Source: Bacteroides mediterraneensis (lineage in GTDB: Bacteria; Bacteroidota; Bacteroidia; Bacteroidales; Bacteroidaceae). From it: DNA of 64,000 nucleotides. This document shows positions 1 to 8,968 of the stretch, piece after piece. The notes below the pieces were generated by a model. The model had not been told where the DNA came from. It saw nothing but the letters and a program-made list of their open reading frames with translations, and made no database searches. Where the stretch lies: contig NZ_JACJKA010000001.1 of NCBI RefSeq assembly GCF_016900355.1, positions 1 through 64,000 of the forward strand, written 5' to 3'. Each line of letters opens with the position of its first letter. The first letter of the stretch is position 1. A program made the position numbers and the translations under genes.

Positions 1-1
1 G

Positions 2-58
2 GAAATTGAATTTGGCCTGCTGGCCATAGCACATAATCTTGCAAAAGTAGCCTCTTAG
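2..58 (+). pseudogene. Transposase C-terminal tail (IS1182-like), cut by window edge
   Basis: The frame beginning at base 2 is open to a TAG at 56-58 and encodes a peptide containing EFGLLAIAHNLAK. This resembles the usual last residues of IS1182-type DDE transposases (a GLLA-AHNL motif just before the stop). Only 18 codons are visible, so it cannot be said whether the upstream transposase is intact; it is entered as partial. The family call rests on this one motif. Confidence 0.55.
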
Positions 59-170
59 GAGGCTTCTGACGGGGGAAAACGGTTTAAAATGATGAAATTT
101 GCAGGAGGAAACTTAGATACTCCTTTTGTGAGGAAAATCCAAACAACTTCAATCTGAGATGAAACGACAG

Positions 171-208
171 AGGCCATCTCAATTCATTTTGAGACGGCCT
201 CTTTTTTC
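171..208 (+). terminator. Rho-independent terminator after the transposase tail
   Basis: The arms GAGGCCATCTCAA and TTGAGACGGCCTC form a 13-bp stem with one mismatch around a TTCATT-type loop, followed by TTTTTT on the plus strand. It suits the plus-strand transposase transcript; it has no matching U-run for panD on the other strand. It may also lie at or near the right end of the insertion sequence. Confidence 0.7.
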
Positions 209-229
209 GTTCAATATCTCTACAAAAGA

Positions 230-583
230 TTACAGAAGACGGTTGGTAGCCGTATCCGGGAATACCACGGTCGGCTTGAAATGCTTGGCCTCCTCAAAGT
301 CCATGAGGGCATACGACATGATAATCACCACGTCGCCCACCTGTACCTTGCGGGCTGCTGCCCCGTTCAGGCAAATGCATCCGGTACCACGTTCTCCTTT
401 TATGATATAGGTTTCAAAACGCTCACCGTTGTTGTTGTCTACAATCTGCACCTTCTCACCGGCAATCAGGTTGGCCGCATCCATCAAATCTTCATCAATC
501 GTAATGCTGCCCATGTAATTCAGGTTTGCTTCTGTCACCGTTACGCAATGAAGTTTCGACTTCAACACTTCAATCATCATCAT
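230..583 (-). CDS. panD: Aspartate 1-decarboxylase (PanD)
   Basis: Pyruvoyl-dependent enzyme that converts L-aspartate to beta-alanine for pantothenate and CoA synthesis in the cytoplasm. The protein is 117 aa, normal for the family. The self-cleavage site that makes the pyruvoyl group is visible as Gly25-Ser26 (NYMGSITID), and the N-terminal EVLKSKLH motif carries the conserved Lys. Three Met codons open the frame, so the start is uncertain by one or two residues. It lies 3 bp downstream of panC on the same strand, so both beta-alanine-branch genes form one operon. Confidence 0.97.
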   Translation of the reverse strand: MMMIEVLKSKLHCVTVTEANLNYMGSITIDEDLMDAANLIAGEKVQIVDNNNGERFETYIIKGERGTGCICLNGAAARKVQVGDVVIIMSYALMDFEEAKHFKPTVVFPDTATNRLL

Positions 584-586
584 CCG

Positions 587-1432
587 TTATCCTTTATATT
601 TAATGTTATCAATCAGACGTACATCGCCACAATAAGCAGCCATGCAACCTACAATATAATTGCTTTCATCCCATGCGTTCACCGGCTGCAGGGTATTGCC
701 GTCTACAATCTCGAAATATTCCAGTTCCAGCCCCGAAGCCCGACGGATACACTCTTCTACGTACTCCTTGGTTTCACGCAAGATGCGTGACCGGCCGAAA
801 TCCACGCTGGCAAACAAGGCTCTCGAAATCTGCAAGGCTTCTTTCCGTTGTTCCGGAGTGAGTCGGGCATTGCGGCTGCTCAAGGCCAAGCCGTCTTCCT
901 CGCGTACAATCGGACAACCCACAATCTGGATGTTGAAAGGATACTTCCGCACCATTTCACGGATGATGGCCAGTTGCTGGAAATCCTTTTCACCAAAGTA
1001 GGCACGGTCGGGTTCTACCATCAAGAACAGTTTGCTCACAATCTGGCAAACGCCATTGAAGTGTCCCGGACGAAACTTTCCTTCCATTACGGTATCCAAC
1101 GGAGGATAACTGAACTGACGGGTATCCGGTTCCGGATAGATTTCCTCTACAGAAGGGGCGAAAGCCAATGTCGCTCCACAAGACTCCAGCAAAGCGCAAT
1201 CTGCTTCCAGCGTACGCGGATACTTCAGAAGGTCATTCTGATCGTTAAACTGCGTAGGGTTTACAAAATCGCTGACTACTACTACATCATTCTCAGCCAC
1301 GGCACGTTTCACCAGTGAAGCGTGACCCGCATGCAAAGCTCCCATCGTCGGAACCAGTCCGATGGTCTTTCCTTCTTTGCGGAAAGCCTCCAGTTCGGTG
1401 CGAAGCTCACTGATAGTTTGAATTAACTTCAT
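587..1432 (-). CDS. panC: Pantothenate synthetase (PanC)
   Basis: ATP-dependent ligation of pantoate and beta-alanine, the last step of pantothenate synthesis. The 282-aa protein has the nucleotidyltransferase PTMGALHAGH motif (HAGH at residues 34-37), FVNPTQF and a C-terminal LSSRN segment. The frame extends 14 codons further upstream, but the ATG at 1432 is preceded by an AGGAAG-type ribosome site and is the usual family start, so the shorter form is chosen. First gene of the panC-panD operon. Confidence 0.97.
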   Translation of the reverse strand: MKLIQTISELRTELEAFRKEGKTIGLVPTMGALHAGHASLVKRAVAENDVVVVSDFVNPTQFNDQNDLLKYPRTLEADCALLESCGATLAFAPSVEEIYPEPDTRQFSYPPLDTVMEGKFRPGHFNGVCQIVSKLFLMVEPDRAYFGEKDFQQLAIIREMVRKYPFNIQIVGCPIVREEDGLALSSRNARLTPEQRKEALQISRALFASVDFGRSRILRETKEYVEECIRRASGLELEYFEIVDGNTLQPVNAWDESNYIVGCMAAYCGDVRLIDNIKYKG

Positions 1433-1652
1433 CTTCTTCCTGTTTTTAGTCGTAAATTCAGAAAACGGCTGCAAAGTAACTATTTATTTGCCACAAAAAG
1501 AAACGGAAATGAAAAATTCTTTCTTCACCAACCGAATTTACTACAGCTATCCTGTATAACAAACACTTATATAGCCTACTGTTTATCAATACATTAACAT
1601 ACTATAAGGATTTATAAACGCCCGCCTTTTCGCTTCATTGCCTTATTTTTTG

Positions 1653-1660
1653 TATCTTTG
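1653..1660 (+). promoter_or_regulatory. Bacteroidetes -7 box for the GT5-like gene
   Basis: TATCTTTG matches the TAnnTTTG -7 consensus and lies 28 bp before the ATG at 1688. It overlaps a TTG that would otherwise be an alternative start at 1658, which argues for the later ATG. No convincing -33 box is seen. Confidence 0.65.
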
Positions 1661-1687
1661 CACTCTGTTAAGAGCAACAATAATACA

Positions 1688-2506
1688 ATGAGCGCGAAAA
1701 AAGTTTTATTCATTACACAAGAAATTACTCCTTACGTACCCGAAAGTAACCTGGCACTGATTGGCCAGAAATTACCACAAGCCATACAAGACAAAGGGCG
1801 CGAAATCAGAACATTCATGCCTAAATGGGGCATCGTGAACGAACGCAGAAATCAGCTGCATGAAGTAATCCGTCTGTCTGGAATGAATTTAATTATCGAC
1901 GATACGGATCATCCGCTGATTATCAAAGTGGCATCTATCCAGGCTGCGCGCAGACAAGTGTACTTCATTGATAATGACGACTATTTCCAGCACCGTCTGA
2001 TGACATGCGACGAAAATGGAAACGACTATGAGGACAATGGTGAACGTGCCATTTTCTATGCCCGTGGCGTACTGGAGACCGTGAAGAAATTACGCTGGTG
2101 TCCGGATGTAATTCACTGCCACGGCTGGATGAGCGCAATGGTTCCACTCTATATCAAGAAGGCTTATTATGACGAACCTTCTTTCCGCGACTCAAAAGTG
2201 ATTTATTCTCTTTATCAGGAGGGCTTCAAATCCACTCTCGCTCCCAACTTTGCCGATCAGGCACTCTTCAAGGAAGTGACTCCGGAAGACCTCAGCATGC
2301 TGAAATCTCCGGCAAGCTATGAAGACCTCTGCAAACTGGCGGTAGCTTACTCCGACGGAGTGATTCAAAACGATGAGACTGTCAACCAGAATGTCATTGA
2401 CTACGCACACAGTCTGAACATTCCGGTGCTTGAATACGCTTCAGGCGATGCCTACGCAGATGCGTGTGACGCATTCTACGACAAGGTATTCGATGGGGCT
2501 GAATAA
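1688..2506 (+). CDS. Short GT5-type glycogen/starch synthase-like protein
   Basis: The 272-aa protein matches only the N-terminal half of GT5 glycogen synthases: KVLFITQEITPYV at the start, FMPKWG, and HCHGW at 143-147, equivalent to the GT5 H-x-HDW region. Full GlgA proteins are about 470 aa and have a second Rossmann domain that binds ADP-glucose; that half is missing. The N-terminal KxGGL motif that contacts ADP-glucose is also absent (VPESNLA at that place). Catalytic glycogen synthesis is therefore doubtful; a binding or regulatory role is possible. A -7 box at 1653 and a 24-bp gap to the DUF4270 gene suggest co-transcription. The ATG at 1688 is preferred over the TTG at 1658. Confidence 0.8.
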   Translation: MSAKKVLFITQEITPYVPESNLALIGQKLPQAIQDKGREIRTFMPKWGIVNERRNQLHEVIRLSGMNLIIDDTDHPLIIKVASIQAARRQVYFIDNDDYFQHRLMTCDENGNDYEDNGERAIFYARGVLETVKKLRWCPDVIHCHGWMSAMVPLYIKKAYYDEPSFRDSKVIYSLYQEGFKSTLAPNFADQALFKEVTPEDLSMLKSPASYEDLCKLAVAYSDGVIQNDETVNQNVIDYAHSLNIPVLEYASGDAYADACDAFYDKVFDGAE

Positions 2507-2530
2507 TAAATTAGATAAAAAAGTACAAAA

Positions 2531-3994
2531 ATGAGACTTAAGTTCTTGGCCGCAATCGCACTTGCAGCCACACTCTACAGCTGTGATGATACCACTACGG
2601 GTATCGGTGATTTTGTGGCAGACGCAGATGAAATCACCGCATCGGCCCAAACATTCGAAGCAACTACAAAGACACTGAAATATACAGACCTGAATCCGGA
2701 TGGCGTATTCTCCCGTACCAGCAATGCATATTTGGGGAAATTTACGGATCCGGACTTTGGAACCTATACCGCAGATTTCATCACACAAATCAATTGCACG
2801 GAAGATTTTGAATTTCCGGAAACCATGCAGGATATTGAATCTACGACTTTAGTCTTATATTATTCCAGTTTCTACGGCGATTCATTGGCCCCCATGCGCG
2901 TGAGAGTAGATATGCTGAATCAAGCCATTGATGATACAGGTGAAGACTTAAGCTTATATTATACGTCTTACAATCCGGAGAACTTTTACAATAAGAACGA
3001 AGCTCCCTTGGCAGAACAAGACTATGCCGCCCGTAATAACTTGTGGACCGATGCAGAAGTTGACTCTATAAAATCCAACAATGTGAATAAATACTATCCT
3101 CCTTTGATGATTGATTTGGATAAAGCCAGAAAAGAAAGAGGAGAAGAAACAATGAGTGCCTTCTTGAAAAGGAAATACCAGGAAAATAAGAACTATTTCA
3201 AGGATGCTTACTCCTTCATTCATAATGTGATACCTGGATTTTATATCCACAACACAAGTGGAGAAGGCTCTATTTTATATATCGGAGACATCTGGCTGCA
3301 AACAAAAGTCAGCTATTTGGTAGAAAGACCTTCTACCGGTAAAGTGGACTCTTTGGTTTATACTTACATTCCTTTTGCGGCTACCAACGAAGTATATATG
3401 TCTACGCGTTTGAACAACTCTGGAGACAACTTGGAAAGACTGGCGGCTGAAACGCACAACACGTATCTGAAAACGCCTGCCGGACTTTGCACGGAAGTAA
3501 AGCTCCCGCTGAAAGAAATGTATGAAGCCCTTGGCAATGATACACTGAACTCTGTATCCATGTCATTCACCAAGTACAAAAATGTCAGCGAGAACTCGGC
3601 AAACAATCCTTACAAAATGGGAACCCCACAGAACCTGTTGCTTATCCGGAAGAGTGAGGTAAAAGATTTCTTTGAACAGAAGAAAACTTACGACAGCAAG
3701 ACGTCTTTCCTCGGCACTTACAGCAGTACCACGAATTCTTATTACTTCTCACAGTTAAACCGTCTGATCAGTCAGATATTCAGCGACATGAGAACCAAAG
3801 AAGAACCTGCTGAAGGATGGGACGAATACAATACGTTGGTGTTGATTCCGGTGAAAACAGAAACAGACTCACAGGGAAATACAATCGGACTGTCGCACGA
3901 TTTGGAGGTGAACTCAGCCAAGTTAGTAGGAGGTGAAGACGGTGAAAAGATAAAAATGGAAGTTATCTATACCAAGCCAAAGTTCAATAAATAA
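2531..3994 (+). CDS. DUF4270 lipoprotein
   Basis: A 487-aa protein with a short signal peptide and a lipobox ending at Cys18 (LYSC), so it is probably anchored in the outer or inner membrane after lipidation. The body, with an early GKFTDPDFGTYTADF segment and repeated beta-rich stretches, is of the DUF4270 type found widely in Bacteroidetes; the function is not known. It follows the GT5-like gene by 24 bp and is closed by a strong terminator, so the two form a bicistronic unit. The pairing suggests a shared envelope or polysaccharide role, which is inference. Confidence 0.85.
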   Translation: MRLKFLAAIALAATLYSCDDTTTGIGDFVADADEITASAQTFEATTKTLKYTDLNPDGVFSRTSNAYLGKFTDPDFGTYTADFITQINCTEDFEFPETMQDIESTTLVLYYSSFYGDSLAPMRVRVDMLNQAIDDTGEDLSLYYTSYNPENFYNKNEAPLAEQDYAARNNLWTDAEVDSIKSNNVNKYYPPLMIDLDKARKERGEETMSAFLKRKYQENKNYFKDAYSFIHNVIPGFYIHNTSGEGSILYIGDIWLQTKVSYLVERPSTGKVDSLVYTYIPFAATNEVYMSTRLNNSGDNLERLAAETHNTYLKTPAGLCTEVKLPLKEMYEALGNDTLNSVSMSFTKYKNVSENSANNPYKMGTPQNLLLIRKSEVKDFFEQKKTYDSKTSFLGTYSSTTNSYYFSQLNRLISQIFSDMRTKEEPAEGWDEYNTLVLIPVKTETDSQGNTIGLSHDLEVNSAKLVGGEDGEKIKMEVIYTKPKFNK

Positions 3995-4023
3995 ACAAAG
4001 CATTTAATTTAATTCTATAGCAT

Positions 4024-4061
4024 AAAAAAATCCTGGAATCAATTGATTCCAGGATTTTTTT
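4024..4061. terminator. Bidirectional terminator between convergent genes
   Basis: A perfect palindrome (AATCCTGGAATC and its complement) flanked by A7 on the left and T7 on the right. It can end both the plus-strand DUF4270 transcript and the minus-strand GH57 operon transcript. Confidence 0.92.
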
Positions 4062-4080
4062 GTTCCGATACTTCGGAGAT

Positions 4081-5466
4081 TTATGCTTTCTTTGAAGTAG
4101 TCTTCTTAGTCGTAGAAGAAGCAGCCTTCTTGGCTGGAGCTTTCTTTGCGGGAGCCTTTTCCGCTTTCTGTTCTTTCTCCTTCAGCTCTTCCTGCAAATG
4201 TTTCACTTCATCATTCAACTGTACCAGTTCCTCTTCCTGGTTGCGGATAGTGGTCAACAAGGAATTCAATTCTTCATCTTCCATATCTACCGGATACAAG
4301 GCATTGACACGTCCGATAAAGTCACCTAAGATATTCATGTAATTGGTGAACGCATCATACGGAGAATCGTAAATACCACGGTCCAAAGACACGCCCATCT
4401 GTTTGGTGGTCATGAAACGGAAATTGTTGCTGGCCTGCAGGTAATCCCAGTCTTGCTTGATTCTACGGTCTGAGCACAAATATACACGTTCTGCCACGCT
4501 GTAAAGCTTGTCAAAAGCTTCACGCTGCATCACGTTACCCAACCACGGGCTGATATCGCGTTCTTCATCTACCCAAGATACCGGATAGGGCACATCAAGC
4601 ATGTCAACAGATTTCAACTTAGTTACAATCTCAGAAGGTGTAGAGAACGTAATGCCTTTCTGGCGGGCACATTCAGGCAGCGCCTTCAAGAATTCCAATA
4701 TATTGGATGACAACGGCTGGTAAATACCTAATGCAGAAAGTTCCATAAAGATATTGATGACCTGCTCGTTTTCAGGCAAAGAAGCAATCCAACCAATGTA
4801 TGTATCGGCAAACAACGGATATTCGCTCCATTCAGTATTAGAGAAACGCAAGCCGATATCGTCTGACAACTTATAGTCACGCAGCAGCAATTTCAGATTC
4901 GGATTCTCGGCACAATGATACAAATAGTGAGGACTCTTCCATCCCAATACGTGCTTTGCACCTTCTGCCAGCATTCCCTTGAAGCCCATATCGGCTACGA
5001 TACCTCCAATTTCATTATCATAAATTAAACTGGAATTACGGAATACCTTGGGTTCCTGACCGAAATAATCTTTAATCTTCACCCGCATACGTTCCACTTC
5101 TTCACGGAAGCAGGTTTCATTCTTCAATGAAGACAGACCGTGTGAATAAGGTTCGCAAAGGAATTCGCAACAACCGGTTGCATTCAACTCATGCAACAGT
5201 TCAATCACTGCAGGAGCATGAATTTCCAGCTGTTCCAAAGCCACTCCAGAGATGGACAATGCGACTTTAAACGCTCCATTCGAAGATTTAGCCATTTCAA
5301 TCAAGGTTTTCAATGCCGGAATATAAGAGCGTTCAGCCACTTCATTCATACCCTGCTCGTTGGCATAATCGTCGTAATAATAATGTTCCGAACCGATTTC
5401 AAAGAAACGATAGCGTTTCAGATGGATAATCTGGTGTATTTCAAAGTAAAGACAAATTGTTTTCAT
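4081..5466 (-). CDS. GH57 alpha-amylase-like protein, catalytic residues apparently lost
   Basis: The 461-aa protein has the GH57 fold signature: EIHQI near the N terminus, FRN-LIY-NEI at 142-152 and the region 238-263. In active GH57 alpha-amylases the motif is FRNTELIY with Glu as nucleophile; here it reads FRNSSLIY, so residue 146 is Ser. The proton-donor motif FMDYETFGEHQ corresponds to FMELSALGIYQ at 240-250. Both catalytic positions thus seem substituted, as in the known GH57 amylase-like group. Residues about 395-435 are a predicted coiled coil and the last 26 residues are a Lys/Ala/Pro/Thr tail. It is the last gene of an operon with GT4 and debranching enzyme, so it probably binds or organises glucan. 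Confidence 0.85.
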   Translation of the reverse strand: MKTICLYFEIHQIIHLKRYRFFEIGSEHYYYDDYANEQGMNEVAERSYIPALKTLIEMAKSSNGAFKVALSISGVALEQLEIHAPAVIELLHELNATGCCEFLCEPYSHGLSSLKNETCFREEVERMRVKIKDYFGQEPKVFRNSSLIYDNEIGGIVADMGFKGMLAEGAKHVLGWKSPHYLYHCAENPNLKLLLRDYKLSDDIGLRFSNTEWSEYPLFADTYIGWIASLPENEQVINIFMELSALGIYQPLSSNILEFLKALPECARQKGITFSTPSEIVTKLKSVDMLDVPYPVSWVDEERDISPWLGNVMQREAFDKLYSVAERVYLCSDRRIKQDWDYLQASNNFRFMTTKQMGVSLDRGIYDSPYDAFTNYMNILGDFIGRVNALYPVDMEDEELNSLLTTIRNQEEELVQLNDEVKHLQEELKEKEQKAEKAPAKKAPAKKAASSTTKKTTSKKA

Positions 5467-5480
5467 ATTGTATTGCTGTT

Positions 5481-6752
5481 TTATTTACCATAATTTTTTA
5501 AGACTTGCTCATAAAGTCCACGAATCTTTACGCCGACCTTTTCCCATACGATTCCGTCCACTTCTTTCTTCCCTTCGTCACGGAGATATTCATACAATGA
5601 ATGGTTCGTACAAATAGAATGGATAGCATCTGCCATGGCGTGTATATCCCAATAATCGGTCTTTATACACTTGGAAAGAATCTCCGCACATCCTGACTGT
5701 TTGGAAATAATTGTCGGCACGCTACACTGCATGGCCTCCAAAGGTGAAATACCAAACGGTTCAGAGACTGAAGGCATAATGTATACATCGCTCATTTTCA
5801 AGACTTCATATACCTGCTTGCCTTTCATGAATCCCGGGAAATGGAACCGGTCAGCAATGCCTCTTTCGGCCGCCAGCCGGATCATCGCATTCATCATATC
5901 TCCACTTCCAGCCATTACGAAACGTACATTGCGGGCACGCTTCAATACCATGGCTGCTGCTTCTACGAAATATTCCGGTCCCTTCTGCATTGTAATACGT
6001 CCCAGGAACGTCACAATCTTCTCTTTTGGATTCTTCTTGACCTGAATATCCTGAATCTCCTTGGAAAGCGGAGATACGGCATTGTGCACGGTAAATACTT
6101 TACGGGGATCCTGATAATACTTGTTGATTACGGTCTGACGCGTAAGCTCACTCACACACATAATGCAATCCGCATGATCCATACCGTTCTTTTCAATGGA
6201 ATAAACCGTAGGATTGACATTTCCTCTACTACGGTCAAAATCCGTGGCATGCACGTGAATTACCAATGGCTTTCCGGAAACCTGCTTTGCATGGATACCT
6301 GCCGGATAGGTCAGCCAGTCGTGTGAATGGATAATATCAAACTGCTGCTGACGGGCCACTACCCCTGCCACGATTGAATAGTTATTGATTTCTTCATGCA
6401 GATTGTCCGGATATCTTCCTGAGAACTCCAGACAGCCCAAATCGTTGGTGTGCATATAATTGAAATCCGCATAAATATGATCACGCAAATCATAATAAAG
6501 CTGCGGATCCATGTAGCTCCCTACTCTGTCTTTTACATAATCCCACTGTACATCACGCCATACAATGGGCACGCTGTTCATTCCTATAATACGCAAGAAA
6601 CTCTGGTCTTCATCCCCCCAAGGTTTCGGAATACAGAAAGTAATTTCCATATCCTCCTGCTGGGCAAGTCCATGAGTCAGTCCATAACTGGCTGTACCTA
6701 ATCCTCCTAAGATATGAGGAGGAAATTCCCAACCAAACATCAAAACTTTCAT
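5481..6752 (-). CDS. GT4 glycosyltransferase of the glycogen cluster
   Basis: A 423-aa GT-B glycosyltransferase. The N-terminal domain begins FGWEFPPHILGGLGTASYGL, with a glycine-rich loop like that of glycogen and sucrose synthases, and HSHDW follows near residue 145. The C-terminal domain has the nucleotide-sugar E-x7-E motif EPFGISPLE (Glu331 and Glu339). It probably transfers glucose from a nucleotide sugar to an alpha-glucan and, given the truncated GT5 protein nearby, is the better candidate for the actual glycogen synthase here; that is inference from context. It sits 17 bp downstream of the debranching gene and 14 bp upstream of the GH57-like gene. Confidence 0.88.
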   Translation of the reverse strand: MKVLMFGWEFPPHILGGLGTASYGLTHGLAQQEDMEITFCIPKPWGDEDQSFLRIIGMNSVPIVWRDVQWDYVKDRVGSYMDPQLYYDLRDHIYADFNYMHTNDLGCLEFSGRYPDNLHEEINNYSIVAGVVARQQQFDIIHSHDWLTYPAGIHAKQVSGKPLVIHVHATDFDRSRGNVNPTVYSIEKNGMDHADCIMCVSELTRQTVINKYYQDPRKVFTVHNAVSPLSKEIQDIQVKKNPKEKIVTFLGRITMQKGPEYFVEAAAMVLKRARNVRFVMAGSGDMMNAMIRLAAERGIADRFHFPGFMKGKQVYEVLKMSDVYIMPSVSEPFGISPLEAMQCSVPTIISKQSGCAEILSKCIKTDYWDIHAMADAIHSICTNHSLYEYLRDEGKKEVDGIVWEKVGVKIRGLYEQVLKNYGK

Positions 6753-6769
6753 ACAAACTCCTCCTCTTC

Positions 6770-8707
6770 TTATTGATTGTTATATTTCTCCAACAAATTC
6801 AATGTACGTAAAATTTCCGCCACATTCATGGTAAATGAAATGGCTCCTCTTCCCTGGAACGGTGGATTTCCATCAAACAATTCCGGAATGGAACCGATGC
6901 AGTGACAAGTCATCTGGTCTTCATAACTGATCATCTGACGTTCCGCAAACGAAATGGCGCTCCGCTTGTAAATGCGCAAATAAGCCTCCAAGTAGAATCC
7001 TTCCAACCACGGCCATGCAGTTCCCTGATGGTAGGCATAATCACGCTGCAATTGCGGTCCCACATAGTTCGGGTTATAACCGCCACTCTTCGGACTCAAA
7101 GAACGAAGGCCTTTCGGAGTCAGCAATTCCTTGGTCACAATGTCAATTACTCCCTTCTTCTGTTTAGAATCGAGCGGAGAATAATCGAATGCAGCGGCAA
7201 AGATCATGTTCGGACGCACACTCCAGTCCATCATGTTGCCGTCCACATAATCCAGCAGATAGCCATATTCATTCAAGAAAGTCTGGATGAAAGAAGGAGC
7301 CGCTTTTTCAGCAAACTGACGCAAATAAGCAGCAAAGCCCTCGTCTCCAGCCAGCAAATCGGCCACGAAACAGAGAGCATTATACCATAATGCATTGAAT
7401 TCTACGATATATCCCGTTCGGGCTACTACCGGTCGTCCGTTGACCGTAGAATTCATCCAAGTCACAGCTTTGTCTTTTCCGTTGGTATAAACCAGTCCAT
7501 TGTCATGCACCGCCAAATTAGGATGCTTACTACCTGCCAGGTATTCCATCACATCTTTCAGCAACTTGCCGTACTTCACTCTTGCCTCATCCCAGGAAAC
7601 CATCTTGGCGTACTGCTGTATGGTCCATACCATCCACAACAACACGTCCGGATGTTCGATTTCCGTCACTTTCAGATGACTATCCTTTCCTTCCATAAAG
7701 GCATACACCGCTTTTATGGCAGTGTCCATAATCATCTCAAACTTACCAACTTCTCCAATAGACAATGTCAGTCCCGGCAAAGAAATGAACATGTCGCGTG
7801 CCCGACATTTGAACCAAGGATATCCGGCCAAAATGTAAGATTCACCCTCCTGCTTGTTCAGGAACTGATGAGCGGAGTTAATCAGACAGTTCTTAAAGTT
7901 ATTACGTGGAGTACGCTGCTCTACTTCGGCAGCAAACAAAGCATTTAAAGACTGTGTTTCGATAGGGGAAACTCCTCCAGAAAATGTCACTGATTCTCCT
8001 TTCTTGATACTTACTTCAAAATAACCCGGAACGTACAAATCCTCATTGAAATCATATCCACGTTCACGTTCCTTTGGATATTCAATTCCCCTGTACCAGT
8101 CAGGATGGAAACAGAATTCATTTTCCTTACTCAACTGCATATAAAGCTCCGGATATCCCGGATACATGCAAGTTTTGATACCATTCTCCACAAGATCGTA
8201 ATGACGACTGGCCTGTGCATTTTCGTGAGTATACTGACGCACACTGCGGAAAGCCAAATAAGGACGAAGCCGGAGCGTAGTTTCTGAATGTGCATCCACC
8301 AACGTGTATCGAATCAAAATACGGTTTTCATGATGCACAAACACTTTTTCCTTCTTCAGTACGCATCCCCCGACACGATAAACTGTAGTCGGCACTTTCT
8401 CACATTCAAACTCACGGATGTACTTGTGTCCTCTCGGACTGAAATTATCACCTCCATACTTGTGCAGACCTAAATTGAATTCTGCGCCATGCTGGATGAC
8501 AGTCTCATCCAACGAAGAAAGCAACACGTGATTCTCATCATCCAGTTCCGGAACCGGTATTACCAACAAGCCATGATACTTGCGAGTATTACAATCCACA
8601 ATAGTCGAACAATGATAAGCCCCCGAGCGATTTGTACGAAGAATTTCTCTTGTCAGAGTTTCTTCCAGATTTGTCATTATCGTCTTATCAAATCGTAAAT
8701 AACTCAT
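6770..8707 (-). CDS. Amylo-alpha-1,6-glucosidase (glycogen debranching enzyme)
   Basis: A 645-aa cytoplasmic protein with the bacterial debranching N-terminal domain (SGAYHCSTIVDCNTRKYHGL near the start) and a C-terminal (alpha/alpha)6 amylo-1,6-glucosidase domain with GYPWFKCRARDMFISLPGL and DYAYHQGTAWPWLEGFYLEAY. It hydrolyses alpha-1,6 branch points of glycogen. The length suits the GH133-type family. No signal peptide is seen. First gene of the debranching-GT4-GH57 operon, with a promoter candidate at 8768-8797. The next Met at residue 11 is an alternative start. Confidence 0.92.
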   Translation of the reverse strand: MSYLRFDKTIMTNLEETLTREILRTNRSGAYHCSTIVDCNTRKYHGLLVIPVPELDDENHVLLSSLDETVIQHGAEFNLGLHKYGGDNFSPRGHKYIREFECEKVPTTVYRVGGCVLKKEKVFVHHENRILIRYTLVDAHSETTLRLRPYLAFRSVRQYTHENAQASRHYDLVENGIKTCMYPGYPELYMQLSKENEFCFHPDWYRGIEYPKERERGYDFNEDLYVPGYFEVSIKKGESVTFSGGVSPIETQSLNALFAAEVEQRTPRNNFKNCLINSAHQFLNKQEGESYILAGYPWFKCRARDMFISLPGLTLSIGEVGKFEMIMDTAIKAVYAFMEGKDSHLKVTEIEHPDVLLWMVWTIQQYAKMVSWDEARVKYGKLLKDVMEYLAGSKHPNLAVHDNGLVYTNGKDKAVTWMNSTVNGRPVVARTGYIVEFNALWYNALCFVADLLAGDEGFAAYLRQFAEKAAPSFIQTFLNEYGYLLDYVDGNMMDWSVRPNMIFAAAFDYSPLDSKQKKGVIDIVTKELLTPKGLRSLSPKSGGYNPNYVGPQLQRDYAYHQGTAWPWLEGFYLEAYLRIYKRSAISFAERQMISYEDQMTCHCIGSIPELFDGNPPFQGRGAISFTMNVAEILRTLNLLEKYNNQ

Positions 8708-8767
8708 AGTTGTATATTAAGGTTATAAATTAATATTCGTTCTAAAAAGATGTTATTTATTTTCCCT

Positions 8768-8797
8768 CAAAATTAATGATTAAAAACTAATAGCAAA
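8768..8797 (-). promoter_or_regulatory. Promoter of the glycogen operon
   Basis: Read on the minus strand, TTTG (8797-8794) lies 18 bp before TAATTTTG (8775-8768), matching the Bacteroidetes -33/-7 arrangement. It would give a leader of about 55 nt before the debranching ATG. Confidence 0.55.
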
Positions 8798-8874
8798 ACC
8801 AAAATCCCTTTTTTTTGGCCTCTAAGGCACATTTTTCCAAAAAGTATCATATCAGAGATAGCAATTCTTACATT

Positions 8875-8936
8875 AAAAAAAGTCGTCTGACAAATTTCTC
8901 TTATTTTATCTTAAAAAGAGATTTGTCAGACGACTA
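8875..8936 (-). terminator. serS terminator
   Basis: Arms at 8882-8902 and 8916-8935 (GTCGTCTGACAAAT and complement, nearly perfect over about 20 bp), followed on the minus strand by a run of seven T. It ends the serS transcript. Confidence 0.9.
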
Positions 8937-8968
8937 CAAATGGGGATAGGCAAAACGCCCTATGTTCC

